Below are positions 33,843 through 43,179 of a stretch of 53,916 nt of DNA, piece after piece; position 1 is the stretch's first letter; every line of letters starts with the position of its first letter. Source of the DNA: an uncultured Clostridia bacterium (lineage in GTDB: Bacteria; Bacillota; Clostridia; Christensenellales; Aristaeellaceae); assembly GCA_946413245.1 (NCBI GenBank), contig CAMKJS010000012.1:1-53916 (forward strand). Reading direction: 5' to 3'. Made by a program: the position numbers and the translations under genes. A model generated the notes under the pieces. The model saw nothing but the letters and a program-made list of their open reading frames with translations. It made no database searches and was not told the DNA's origin.

Positions 33843-36471
33843 GTTTTTGCGGCCCTGGGGACTGCTGGCGCTGCCCCTCGGCGGGGCTGCGCTTTTCGCG
33901 CTGACCCGGCTGCTGCCGCGGACAGGACAAAAGGCCCGGATTTCCGCCATACTGCGGTACGGGATTCTGCTGCTGACGGCGCTGGCTGTGGCCGGAACGA
34001 GCGTCCTGACGGAGAATCGGGAACGGGCGGCCTGGCTGCTGGTGGACGTATCCGCTTCCATGGATGAGTCGGGAGCCGTGGAGGCAGCCCGGGAGGCAAT
34101 CCGCGGCGCGGAAAACGGCATGCGCGTGGGAGTGATTCCGTTTGCCCGGGAGGCGGTGATCGAATCTCCGCTCCGGAAAGAACAGGAATGGGAGCGCGTG
34201 TACAGCAAGCTGAACCGGAGCGGGAGCAGTCTGGCGGACGCGCTGAAGCTGGCTGCGGAAAGCCTGCCGGAAGGTGCCGGAGGCGGCATCGCCGTGATCA
34301 GCGACGGACTGGCGGACGCGGATCTGTCCGCCCTGCCGGAAGGGGTGACGATCAATACGCTGAAGCTGGCGGCGGAAGAGAAAAGGGACGCGCAGCTGAC
34401 GTCCCTTTCCGTGCCGGCTTCCCTGTACACGGGGCAGAAATACAGCGCCGTGGTCACGGTGCACGCTACCGGGGCCGGAGAAGCGACCCTGCTGTTTCTG
34501 CAAAACGGAAGCGTGACGGAAACCCGGCAGGTAACGCTGCGGCGGGGCGAGAATACCTTTGCTTTCACCTGCCTCGCGGAAGGAAGCGGCATTTCCACCT
34601 ACGAGGCGCAGATTATCCTGGCCGGGGACCAGGAAGGACATAACGACCGTGCCGGCGCTTTTGCGGCTGTCACCGGGGAACCCCGGGTGCTGATCGCGGA
34701 GGGTCGGGAAGGAGAAGGCGCCACGCTGGAAAACATGCTGCGGGCTTCCTCCATCCGGGCGGTCCGGATTCCGGCCGCGCAGCTGAGCGCATCCGCCACG
34801 GAACTGTGGAGCTATGACGCGGTGTCCCTGGTGAACGCGGACGCGGACGAGCTTTCCGCGGAACAGACGCGGGCACTGGAGGAAGCGGTGCGGGAGCTGG
34901 GGGTCGGCCTGGCGGTATTCGGCGGGGACGCCAGCTACGCGCTGGGCGGATACCGCGGCAGCGTGCTGGAGGAGCTGCTGCCGGTGACGATGGATGTCAG
35001 CGGAAAACTGAACCTGCCTTCCGCGGCATTGGTGCTGGTGATCGACAAGAGCGGATCCATGACGGACGCCCAGTACGGCGTAACCCGGCTGGAGGTGGCA
35101 AAGGAAGCCGCCTGCAAGGCGCTGGAGGTGCTGACAGAACGGGACCAGGCCGGCGTGATCGCCTTTGACGACGAAGGAAAATGGGTGGTGCCCGTCGGCT
35201 ACGTAACGGACGCGGCGGCCATGCAGGAGCAGGTGGGAACGATCCGGCCCGGCGGGGGAACCGCTTTCTATACGCCGCTGGTGATGGCCCATCAGGCGCT
35301 GAAACCGCTGAAGGCGCAATACAAGCATGTGATTTTTCTGACCGACGGTGAACCCGGGGACACGGGATACCAGGACGTGGTGCGGAATATGGCCGCGGAC
35401 GGAATCACCCTGACCACAGTGGCCGTGGGAGACGGAGCGGATGTCCGGATGCTGCGGAAGCTGGCGGACATCGGAGGCGGCCGGGCGTACGCGGCGGGGC
35501 AGTTCGACAACCTGCCGAAGATCTTTACCAAAGAAACCATGATGATATCCGGCGCCTATGTGCAGAACCGGACGTTTACGCCTGTGGTGGCCGGAACGGA
35601 AATGACAGGATTCGCGGGCTTTCCGAGTCTGGACGGATATCTGGCCACGACGCTGAAGCCTCTGGCTCATGTGAGTCTGATCAGCGACCGGGAAGATCCG
35701 GTGCTGGCCTGGTGGCAGGCAGGCGCCGGGAAGACTCTGGCGTGGACCAGCGACGTAAGCGGCGGATGGAGCAGCCGATTCCTGACATGGGAGGACGCTG
35801 CGGCTTTCTTTGCCGGCCTGGTGAGCTTCGTGCTCCCGTCCCGGAATACCGATGGCGTACTGCAGGCATCGGATGGGAATCTGATATACCGGCTGGAGGC
35901 GCCGGAAGGCGCCGCTTCCGCGGAAGCCTCCGTGCTTCATCCGGACGGCACCCGGGAAACCGTGCCCATGCGCCTGGTGAAGGCGCCGGAGGACGGGGAG
36001 GGAGAAACGGTATTTGCCGGGTTCCTGGAGATGCAGGATCCGGGTTCCCGGGCGGTGCATGTGACCGTGTACGACGCTGAAGGTAATCCGGTGGCCGGAA
36101 CCGACGGCGGCCTGAGCGTGCCCTGGGCGGAGGAATATGACCAGCGCACCCTGGATCTGGGACAGCTGGAGACTCTCAGCGAACGAAGCGGAGGCAAAGC
36201 GGCGGAAACGGCGGAGGAACTGCTGCGCTTTCCGCGGAACGGCGCAAAGACCTACCGGGAACTGACGGACTTCCTCCTGAGCCTGGCAGCGCTCCTGTTC
36301 CTGTTCGACATCGCCCAGCGGAGACTGAACTGGTTCCCGGAGCGGGAACCGCAGCCGGAAAAGCCGGAAAAGACACCGAAAGCAGTCCGCGAAAAGCCGG
36401 CGGAGGAGAAGCAGAAGCCGCAGGCTGCGGACGAACTGTACCGGCGCATGCAGAACCGGAAGAAGATGTAA
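33832..36471 (+). CDS. Large VWA-domain membrane protein
   Basis: 879 aa. Two helices at the N-terminus (LPLGGAALFALTRLL and RYGILLLTALAVAGTSVL), then a VWA-like segment LLVDVSASMDESG near residue 65. A glutamine-amidotransferase-like region follows (LWSYDAVSLVNADADELS; GLAVFGGDASYALGGY). A clear VWA domain starts near residue 400: VLVIDKSGSMTDAQYG with DxSxS, and later FLTDGEPGDTGY. A last helix FLLSLAALLFLFDIA precedes a basic tail inside the cell. Likely the main MoxR partner on the outer face. Last gene of the operon. Confidence 0.9.
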   Translation: MWVEFLRPWGLLALPLGGAALFALTRLLPRTGQKARISAILRYGILLLTALAVAGTSVLTENRERAAWLLVDVSASMDESGAVEAAREAIRGAENGMRVGVIPFAREAVIESPLRKEQEWERVYSKLNRSGSSLADALKLAAESLPEGAGGGIAVISDGLADADLSALPEGVTINTLKLAAEEKRDAQLTSLSVPASLYTGQKYSAVVTVHATGAGEATLLFLQNGSVTETRQVTLRRGENTFAFTCLAEGSGISTYEAQIILAGDQEGHNDRAGAFAAVTGEPRVLIAEGREGEGATLENMLRASSIRAVRIPAAQLSASATELWSYDAVSLVNADADELSAEQTRALEEAVRELGVGLAVFGGDASYALGGYRGSVLEELLPVTMDVSGKLNLPSAALVLVIDKSGSMTDAQYGVTRLEVAKEAACKALEVLTERDQAGVIAFDDEGKWVVPVGYVTDAAAMQEQVGTIRPGGGTAFYTPLVMAHQALKPLKAQYKHVIFLTDGEPGDTGYQDVVRNMAADGITLTTVAVGDGADVRMLRKLADIGGGRAYAAGQFDNLPKIFTKETMMISGAYVQNRTFTPVVAGTEMTGFAGFPSLDGYLATTLKPLAHVSLISDREDPVLAWWQAGAGKTLAWTSDVSGGWSSRFLTWEDAAAFFAGLVSFVLPSRNTDGVLQASDGNLIYRLEAPEGAASAEASVLHPDGTRETVPMRLVKAPEDGEGETVFAGFLEMQDPGSRAVHVTVYDAEGNPVAGTDGGLSVPWAEEYDQRTLDLGQLETLSERSGGKAAETAEELLRFPRNGAKTYRELTDFLLSLAALLFLFDIAQRRLNWFPEREPQPEKPEKTPKAVREKPAEEKQKPQAADELYRRMQNRKKM

Positions 36472-36476
36472 TGTTC

Positions 36477-36505
36477 TTGACAGGGAAAAGCGGCAAATAT
36501 ATAAT
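36477..36505 (+). promoter_or_regulatory. sigma-A promoter for xylB
   Basis: TTGACA (36477-36482), 17 bp spacer, TATAAT (36500-36505), starting six bases after the VWA gene ends. This is a near-perfect promoter, so xylB is not simply read through from the envelope operon. No operator palindrome is obvious. Confidence 0.85.
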
Positions 36506-36554
36506 GATTTCCGGAAAAAACTTCAATTTAATATGAACGGAGAGGGAACAGCGC

Positions 36555-38078
36555 ATGAAATATGTATTGGGAATCGACCTGGGAACATCCGGCACCAAAA
36601 CGGTTCTGTTTGACAAGGAAGGAACTGTAATCTGCTCCGCGACGGTGGAGTATCCGCTGTACCAGCCCCAGAACGGCTGGGCTGAGCAGGAACCCACGGA
36701 CTGGTACAACGCCGCTGTGAGCACCATCCGCACCGTGCTGGAAAAGAGCAGCGTGGCAGCGGAGGACGTGGTTTCCCTGGGTATCAGCGGCCAGATGCAC
36801 GGCCTGGTGATGCTGGACGAGAACAATCAGGTGATCCGTCCGTCCATTATCTGGTGCGACCAGCGCACGGCCAAAGAGTGCGAGGAGATCACCGCGAAGG
36901 TCGGCTATGACACCCTGATCCGGATCACCGCGAATCCCGCGCTGCCGGGTTTCACCCTGAGCAAGCTGATCTGGGTACGGAACCATGAGCCGGAAAACTA
37001 TGCCCGCTGCAAGCACGTGCTGCTGCCGAAGGACTATGTGCGCTTTATGCTGACCGGGGATTACGCCACGGAGGTTTCCGACGCCAGCGGCATGCAGATG
37101 CTGGACGTGCCGAACCGCTGCTGGAGTGACGAGCTGCTCGGCTTGCTGGATATCGACAAGAGCATGCTGGCCAAAGTATATGAAAGCTGCGAAGTGACCG
37201 GGCATATTTCCGCGGAGGCGGCGAAACTGACGGGGCTGAGCGAGAAGACCCTGGTAGTCGGCGGCGCCGGAGACAACGCGGCGGCCGCGGTGGGCACCGG
37301 TGTGGTGGAAGACGGCAAAGCCTTCACGACCATCGGGACCAGCGGTGTGGTGTTCGCGCATACGGACAAGCTGGCCATCGACCCCAAGGGCCGGGTGCAT
37401 ACCTTCTGCTGCGCGGTGCCGGGTGCCTGGCACGTGATGGGCGTGACGCAGGCGGCGGGCCTGAGCCTGAAGTGGTTCCGGGACAACTTCTGCGCCGCGG
37501 AAAAAACCGCCGCGGAAGCCATGGGCGTGGATACCTATGAGCTGACGAACAGGGAGGCAGCCCAGAGCCCCATCGGCGCCAACAAGCTGATTTACGCGCC
37601 GTATCTGATGGGCGAGCGCACTCCCCATCTGGACAGCGACTGCCGCGGCATGTTCTTCGGCCTGAGCGCGATGCATCAGCGGAGGGATCTGCTGCGCGCC
37701 GTGATGGAGGGCGTGACCTTCAGCCTGAACGACTGCCTGGGCGTACTGGCGGGCATGGGCGTCGCACCGGAAACGATGCTGGCCTGCGGCGGCGGCGGAA
37801 AGAGCCCGCTGTGGCGGCAGATGCTGGCGGACGTCATGAACTGCCCCGTGGCGACCACCGTGAACACGGAAGGCCCTGCCCTGGGCGTGGCTATTCTGGC
37901 CGGCGTCGGCGCCGGGCTGTACGGCAGCGTACAGGAAGCCTGCCGTGCCATGATTCACGTGAACCCGGCGCAGGAACCCATCGCGGAGAACGTACCGAAA
38001 TACGCGGAGGTTTACAAGGTATATCAGAAGCTGTACACCGCCAACAGGGAACTCTTCAAGGATCTGGCTGCGCTGTAA
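36555..38078 (+). CDS. xylB: Xylulokinase
   Basis: 507 aa, usual length. FGGY-family sugar kinase converting D-xylulose to xylulose 5-phosphate. Opening YVLGIDLGTSGTKTVLFD, then NGWAEQEPTDWY, GISGQMHGLVMLDENNQVIRP, WCDQRT, the catalytic-domain TIGTSGVVFA, YLMGERTPHLD and LACGGGGKSPLWRQMLADV. No xylose isomerase or regulator is adjacent, so the source of xylulose is not shown here. Confidence 0.95.
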   Translation: MKYVLGIDLGTSGTKTVLFDKEGTVICSATVEYPLYQPQNGWAEQEPTDWYNAAVSTIRTVLEKSSVAAEDVVSLGISGQMHGLVMLDENNQVIRPSIIWCDQRTAKECEEITAKVGYDTLIRITANPALPGFTLSKLIWVRNHEPENYARCKHVLLPKDYVRFMLTGDYATEVSDASGMQMLDVPNRCWSDELLGLLDIDKSMLAKVYESCEVTGHISAEAAKLTGLSEKTLVVGGAGDNAAAAVGTGVVEDGKAFTTIGTSGVVFAHTDKLAIDPKGRVHTFCCAVPGAWHVMGVTQAAGLSLKWFRDNFCAAEKTAAEAMGVDTYELTNREAAQSPIGANKLIYAPYLMGERTPHLDSDCRGMFFGLSAMHQRRDLLRAVMEGVTFSLNDCLGVLAGMGVAPETMLACGGGGKSPLWRQMLADVMNCPVATTVNTEGPALGVAILAGVGAGLYGSVQEACRAMIHVNPAQEPIAENVPKYAEVYKVYQKLYTANRELFKDLAAL

Positions 38079-38103
38079 GCACCCGGACACAGGAGGAACG
38101 GCT

Positions 38104-38580
38104 ATGAAATGTCAGGTGTGCGGCTGTATGGACAGCAAGGTGATCGATTCCCGGCCGACGGACGACGGCAACAGCATCCGCCGGCGCCGGGAATGCACTG
38201 GATGCGGCAGGCGTTTTACGACGTACGAAAAGGTGGAACTGAGTCCCCTGTTCGTGGTGAAACGGGACGGACGGCGGGAACCCTTTGACAGCCAGAAGAT
38301 CAAGAACGGAATTCTGCACGCCAGCAACCAGCTTCCCATCAGTATGCAGCAGATCGACGAGATCGTCGCCCGGGTGGAGCAGAAAGCGTACGCCACGATC
38401 GACGGGGAAGTGGCTACGGAAAAAATCGGCGATCTGGTGATGGAAGAACTGAAGCAGCTGAATGACGTCGCCTACGTACGCTTCGCGGCGGTTTACCGGA
38501 AGTTTACGGATCTGGAGACCTTTATGCAGGAACTGCAGAAACTGGTGAACGAGAACACCAACCTGAGCAAAAAGGAATAA
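38104..38580 (+). CDS. nrdR: Transcriptional repressor NrdR
   Basis: 158 aa. Zinc ribbon at residues 3-34 (CQVCGCMDSKVIDSRP, later CTGCGRRFTTYEKVE), then the ATP-cone (VVKRDGRREPFDSQKIKNGI). Represses ribonucleotide reductase genes when dATP is bound. 25 bases after xylB and probably on the same transcript; no nrd genes are in the window. Confidence 0.96.
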   Translation: MKCQVCGCMDSKVIDSRPTDDGNSIRRRRECTGCGRRFTTYEKVELSPLFVVKRDGRREPFDSQKIKNGILHASNQLPISMQQIDEIVARVEQKAYATIDGEVATEKIGDLVMEELKQLNDVAYVRFAAVYRKFTDLETFMQELQKLVNENTNLSKKE

Positions 38581-38622
38581 ACCCGGCGTTCCGGAAAGGG
38601 AACGGCGAAAAGGAGCAGGGCC

Positions 38623-40161
38623 ATGGGAACGAAGATGAAACGAATTCTGGCGATGGTGCTGCTCCTTTCTTTTGTGTTCAGCACCGCGGCGGCGGAGGCT
38701 CCGGAAGAGGAATGGGAAGAGGCGGAGGAAACGCTGGTATCATCGGATACCTGCTTTTTCCTTGTCAGCGATCCGATCGGCGGAAACCGGGGCGCGGCGG
38801 TCCGGTTCGAGATTATTCTGAACGGCGGCGCTGAGGAGAAAGATCTGCTGTTCAGATGGTATGAACAGACCGACCTGGGAGGAAAAGGAACGAAGCTGCT
38901 GGAAACGAAGGAGCTGTATTACGAAACAGAGCCTTTTGACAAGCCGGAAGTTCACGCCTATTGGCTCGACGTCATAGACGGAGGCAGGATCGCCGAAACC
39001 TACGCCTGCGCGGCGGGTTTTACCGGGCTGCCGGTGCTCCGGATTGACCTGATGGGCGAGGAGGAAGTATACAGCAAGGAAGAATATCAGCGCGCGGAAA
39101 TGGAACTGATCGACACGGACGGCTCCCGGATCTGGGAAACGTTGGAGATCAAGGGCCGGGGACAGGCGACCTGGAACTATCCCAAGAAGCCTTACAGGAT
39201 AAAATTTCAGCAAAAAACGGCCCTGTTTGGTATGGAACCGCACAAGAAGTGGGAACTGCTGGCCAACTACTGCGACAAGACCCTGCTGCGGACGAGCATC
39301 GGATTCGAGACTGCCCGGAAGCTGGACATGGCATACGTGCCGGAGTCCTGCTTTACGGAGCTGGTGATCAACGGGGAATACGCCGGAAACTATCAGCTGA
39401 CGGAAACCGTCGGAGACGGGAAAAAAGCCCTCGGAATCACCGAAACCGGGTATATGCTGGAGGTAACCGGCTACGACAACGAAATTGCGTTCCGCACGGA
39501 GGAAAGAAAATATCCCTTCCGCTTCAAGATCCCGGACGCGGAGGACGTGACAGAGGAAATGAAACAGAACGCGGAGAAGACCATGAACAGCTTCGAGAAA
39601 AAGCTGTACGCGTCCAAGAAGAAGGCGTTCGATCCGGAAAAGGGGTACGCCGCGCTGATTGACATGGATTCCTGGGCCCAGTGGTTTCTGGTGCTGAACA
39701 TCCTTGAGAACCGGGATCCCAACCGGTACTATTACCGGGAGGACGCGGACGCGCCGATCAAGATGGGGCCTTTCTGGGATTTTGAATGGTCCATCGGCAT
39801 CGGCTGGTATGACGGTGAACGGCCGAAACAGAGTCATACGCTGATGGGACTCAAGAGCGGCATTCCCTATTTCGGAAAGATGCTGAAGGACCCGGCGTTC
39901 CTGCAGATCGTGAAGGAAAAATGGGACCGGATTTATCCGACGCTGTGGGAGGAAATGCGGGACTATATCCGGAAGAAGGCTTCCGAGATCGAGGTATCTC
40001 AGGCGATGAATTTTAAACGGTGGCCGATTCTGAAGGAACAGGTTTTCGCCGGAGGCATCCCGCTGGGAAGCTGGGAGAACGAGCTGGAATGCGACATGGC
40101 CTTCCTCGAAAGCCATATCGCGTGGCTGGACAAAGAAATCCAGAAGCGTGCGGGGGAATGA
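38623..40161 (+). CDS. Secreted CotH-family protein kinase
   Basis: 512 aa, ATG after AAAAGGAG. Signal peptide MKRILAMVLLLSFVFSTAAAEA after a short basic start. An Ig-like domain of about 110 residues precedes the CotH domain. That domain shows the glycine loop/lysine region IKGRGQATWNYPKKPYRIKF, then HKKWELLANYCDKTLLRT, FTELVINGEYAGNYQLTE, MDSWAQWFLVLNILENRDPN and GPFWDFEWSIGIG (metal-binding Asp). CotH kinases phosphorylate spore-coat or secreted proteins; a secreted form outside a spore cluster points to an extracellular target. Substrate unknown. Confidence 0.9.
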   Translation: MGTKMKRILAMVLLLSFVFSTAAAEAPEEEWEEAEETLVSSDTCFFLVSDPIGGNRGAAVRFEIILNGGAEEKDLLFRWYEQTDLGGKGTKLLETKELYYETEPFDKPEVHAYWLDVIDGGRIAETYACAAGFTGLPVLRIDLMGEEEVYSKEEYQRAEMELIDTDGSRIWETLEIKGRGQATWNYPKKPYRIKFQQKTALFGMEPHKKWELLANYCDKTLLRTSIGFETARKLDMAYVPESCFTELVINGEYAGNYQLTETVGDGKKALGITETGYMLEVTGYDNEIAFRTEERKYPFRFKIPDAEDVTEEMKQNAEKTMNSFEKKLYASKKKAFDPEKGYAALIDMDSWAQWFLVLNILENRDPNRYYYREDADAPIKMGPFWDFEWSIGIGWYDGERPKQSHTLMGLKSGIPYFGKMLKDPAFLQIVKEKWDRIYPTLWEEMRDYIRKKASEIEVSQAMNFKRWPILKEQVFAGGIPLGSWENELECDMAFLESHIAWLDKEIQKRAGE

Positions 40162-40164
40162 ATG

Positions 40165-40201
40165 AAAAGCCCCGGGCAGCGGAACCGCTGCCCGGGGCTT
40201 T
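40165..40201. terminator. Bidirectional terminator between cotH-like gene and galM
   Basis: AAAAGCCCCGGGCAGCGG, AA, CCGCTGCCCGGGGCTTTT: an almost perfect 18-bp stem with A/T tails on both sides, between converging genes. Confidence 0.9.
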
Positions 40202-40210
40202 AAAAACCGA

Positions 40211-41278
40211 TTATTCTTCCGCACGGAAGGCGTAAATCGTGGTGGTGTCGTACTTCTCGCCGGGACGCAACACGGTGGTGCCGGGGAAGTTGGGATGATT
40301 GGGATCGTCCGGACAGTGCTGGGTTTCCAGGCACAGGCCGGAGAAATGCCCGTACTTTGCGCCGCCCTTTCCGCCTTCGATATTCGTGGTGCAGGCGGTG
40401 TAAAGCTGAATGGCGGGCTGATCGGTCAGCACTTCCATCCATCTGCCGGATTCCTCATGGTAGACGCTGGCGGCGAAGCCCATGGCTTCTCCCTTGCGCA
40501 GCACGAAGTTGTGATCGTATCCGCCGGCAGGAATCATCTGGGGGCAGGAGTCCATCACTTCCAGGCCTTCCTCCAGCAGGAGCCCGTCCCGCAGATCCAG
40601 GGGGGTTCCGGCTACAGGCATATAGGCGCCGGTGGGAATCAGGCCTTTATCCACCTTGGTGATGACATCCGCGTCGATGCAGACCACATGATCCTTCACG
40701 GTGCCGTGGTCATGGCCGGCCAGGTTGAAATAGGTATGGTTGGTCAGGTTGCACAGGGTGGGTTTGTCGGTCACCGCTTCATAGCGGATGATCAGATCGC
40801 ACATGTCATTCCAGGTATAGGTGACGGTGACGTTCAGCGTGCCGGGATAGTTTTCCTCGCCGTCAGGAGATACACGGCGGAAGGAAACGGAGTCCTCATG
40901 CTCGCCTTCCCGGGGTGTCCCGGTCCAGAAATGCGCGGCGAAACCGACGTTCCCGCCGTGCAGATGGTTGACGCCGTGATCATTCAGGGCCAGCTGATAC
41001 TCTTTTCCATCCAGCGTGAAGCGGCCCGCGCCGATCCGGTTGCCGTAACGGCCGACAGTGTCGCCCATACTGCCGTGGGGCTTCAGATAGGCGTCCAGGG
41101 AATCAAAGCCCAAAGCCACATCCGCCATGTTTCCGCCGGAATCCGGCACGATAATGGACGTCAGGATCGCGCCCCATTCAATGACGGTAACGGACGCGCC
41201 CATGGCATTGGTCATGGTAAAACGGTGAACTTCCTTACCCTTGGGGGAACGGCCCCAGATCTCAGTACGAATGGACAT
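40211..41278 (-). CDS. galM: Aldose 1-epimerase (galactose mutarotase)
   Basis: 355 aa, ATG after GAGAGGA. Interconverts alpha and beta aldoses, feeding galactose metabolism. Motifs: NRIGAGRFTLDGKEYQLALN, NHLHGGNVGF with catalytic His, LCNLTNHTYFNLAGH with a second His, DHNFVLR and a C-terminal FSGLCLETQHCPDDPNHPNF with the catalytic Glu. Last gene of a minus-strand series after rmuC, four bases away. Confidence 0.95.
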   Translation of the reverse strand: MSIRTEIWGRSPKGKEVHRFTMTNAMGASVTVIEWGAILTSIIVPDSGGNMADVALGFDSLDAYLKPHGSMGDTVGRYGNRIGAGRFTLDGKEYQLALNDHGVNHLHGGNVGFAAHFWTGTPREGEHEDSVSFRRVSPDGEENYPGTLNVTVTYTWNDMCDLIIRYEAVTDKPTLCNLTNHTYFNLAGHDHGTVKDHVVCIDADVITKVDKGLIPTGAYMPVAGTPLDLRDGLLLEEGLEVMDSCPQMIPAGGYDHNFVLRKGEAMGFAASVYHEESGRWMEVLTDQPAIQLYTACTTNIEGGKGGAKYGHFSGLCLETQHCPDDPNHPNFPGTTVLRPGEKYDTTTIYAFRAEE

Positions 41279-41281
41279 ATT

Positions 41282-42571
41282 CTATTGCTCCTCTCCGATT
41301 GGATCCCCGGAAAGCCCCGGGGCATCTTCTGCATTCATTGTATGCGTTTGGGCGGGAAAGTCAAGAGGCTCGTTTTCGACATCCGAGAGCTTGCGCTGGA
41401 TGGTACGGGTACGGCTGACCGCGGAATCGATGGATTCCCCGGCCTGATCCAGCCGGCGGCGGGTGTTTTCCAGCATCTCGGCAAAGCGGGCAAAGTCGGT
41501 CTTGATCTCTCCCAGCAGCCGCCAGACCTCACCGCTGCGCTTTTCGATCGCCAGCGTGCGGAAGCCCATCTGCAGGGCGTTCAGCATGGCGGAGAAGGTT
41601 CCGGGACCGGCGATGACCACGCGCTGCTCCCGCTGAATGGATTCCACCAGCTCCGGGGTCTGCAGCACTTCCGCGTACAGCCCTTCCACCGGAAGAAAAA
41701 GAATGGCGAAATCCGACGTGTATGGCGGAGAAATGTATTTCTCCGCGATTTTCTTCGCCTCGGCCCGAATCCGCTGGAGCAGGGACTTGCGGGCCGCGTC
41801 CGTACCTGCGGCGTCCCCGGACTGCGAGGCTTCTGTCAGGCGGATATAATCCTCCTGCGGGAATTTGCTGTCTACCGGAAGCCATACGCCCCGGCCATCC
41901 CGGTCCGGCAGGAGAATGGCGAATTCCACACGCTCGGCGCTGCCGGGCACCACAGCTACATTTTCCCCGTACTGCCCCGGCGCCAGGGTTTGCCGGATCA
42001 GGTTGCCCAGCTGCATCTCGCCCCAGATGCCCCGGGTTTTGACATTGGTCAGAACCTTTTTCAGATCTCCGACACCCGCGGCCAGGGTATGCATTTCGCC
42101 CAGACCTTTATAGACGGATTCCAGCTGCTCGCTGACCTGCGCGAAACTGGCGTTCAGCCGCTTCTCCAGACTGTCCGACAGCTTCTGATCCACGGTTTTC
42201 CGCATTTCCGACAGCTGCCGTTCGTTTTCCAGCCGGAGAGCGTTCATGCTCTCTTCCTGATTCCGGGTGGACAGGAGCACCTGGCGCTGCATGCTTTCCA
42301 GCAGAGAGGTCTGCCCCTGACCCATCTGCGAGAGTGTATTCATCAGCCCCTGATTGGCCTTGTAGAGGGAATCCATCGTCCGGTCCCGCTGTTCGTCCAG
42401 CTCATCCAGCAGCTGATTACCGAAGTTTTCCAGGGCGTGCTCGCGGCGCATCTGCTCCCGCTCCTGCCGGTGCCGCTCCCCGGACTGACGGAACAGCAGC
42501 ACCACCAGCAGGATCAGGCACGCGGCCGGCAGCAGGAGGATCAGCAGGAGCATTCCATCCGAAACGTTCAT
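41282..42571 (-). CDS. rmuC: DNA recombination protein RmuC
   Basis: 429 aa. One N-terminal membrane helix (LLLILLLPAACLILLVVLL), a long coiled coil (residues about 30-180, rich in Glu/Gln/Arg) and the RmuC nuclease-like domain with GIWGEMQLGNLIRQTL, LPDRDGRGVWLPVDSKFPQEDY, YISPPYTSDFAILFLPVEGLYAEV and GPGTFSAMLNALQMGFRTLAIE. Linked to control of DNA rearrangement at inverted repeats. Follows recR by eight bases, consistent with a DNA-repair operon. Confidence 0.94.
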   Translation of the reverse strand: MNVSDGMLLLILLLPAACLILLVVLLFRQSGERHRQEREQMRREHALENFGNQLLDELDEQRDRTMDSLYKANQGLMNTLSQMGQGQTSLLESMQRQVLLSTRNQEESMNALRLENERQLSEMRKTVDQKLSDSLEKRLNASFAQVSEQLESVYKGLGEMHTLAAGVGDLKKVLTNVKTRGIWGEMQLGNLIRQTLAPGQYGENVAVVPGSAERVEFAILLPDRDGRGVWLPVDSKFPQEDYIRLTEASQSGDAAGTDAARKSLLQRIRAEAKKIAEKYISPPYTSDFAILFLPVEGLYAEVLQTPELVESIQREQRVVIAGPGTFSAMLNALQMGFRTLAIEKRSGEVWRLLGEIKTDFARFAEMLENTRRRLDQAGESIDSAVSRTRTIQRKLSDVENEPLDFPAQTHTMNAEDAPGLSGDPIGEEQ

Positions 42572-42579
42572 CTGACTTC

Positions 42580-43179
42580 TTAAACCTCCCTGCGGCCTTC
42601 CATCGCCTTGAGCAGGGTTACCTCATCCGTATATTCCAGATCCCCGCCGACGGGAACGCCGTGCGCGATCCGGGTGCAGCGGACGCCCATGGGCTTCAGC
42701 AGGCGCGCGATGTAGGAAGCAGTCGCTTCCCCCTCCACGTCCGGGTTGGTGGCGAGGATCACCTCGGAAACCTGCTCGGTCTGCAGGCGGGAGACCAGTT
42801 CCCGGATATGGATATCCTCCGGACCGATGCCGTCCATGGGAGAGAGGGTGCCGTGCAGCACATGGTAAAGGCCACGGTAATCGTGCATACGCTCGATGGC
42901 CGCCACGTCCCGCGGATCCCGGACCACGCAGATCTGCCCGTTATGCCGGGCGGGATCCGCGCAAACGGAACACTGCTCCCCGGCGGAGTAGTTGCCGCAG
43001 ACGGAGCAGAAACGGATCGCCTTGCGGCCGTTCCAGATGGCTACGGACAGGCTGCGCACATCCTCCAGGGGCATGGACACGATGAAATAAGCCAGACGCT
43101 GCGCCGTCTTTTTTCCGATGCCGGGAAGACGGTTCAGCTCCGCCGCCATGGTGGCGATCGGCTCGATCTGTTCGCTCAT
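42580..43179 (-). CDS. recR: Recombination protein RecR
   Basis: 199 aa. Helix-hairpin-helix start (LNRLPGIGKKTAQRLAYFIV), C4 zinc finger (CSVCGNYSAGEQCSVC) and Toprim domain (GQICVVRDPRDVAAIER; ILATNPDVEGEATA; HGVPVGGDLEYTDEVTL). Acts with RecF/RecO in gap repair. Its start overlaps the stop of the ybaB-like gene by one base (TGATG), the usual arrangement. Confidence 0.96.
   Translation of the reverse strand: MSEQIEPIATMAAELNRLPGIGKKTAQRLAYFIVSMPLEDVRSLSVAIWNGRKAIRFCSVCGNYSAGEQCSVCADPARHNGQICVVRDPRDVAAIERMHDYRGLYHVLHGTLSPMDGIGPEDIHIRELVSRLQTEQVSEVILATNPDVEGEATASYIARLLKPMGVRCTRIAHGVPVGGDLEYTDEVTLLKAMEGRREV

Noticed and set aside
33685..36060. A 791-codon frame opposite the VWA gene
   Set aside because: His/Arg/Pro-rich shadow of a conserved coding frame.
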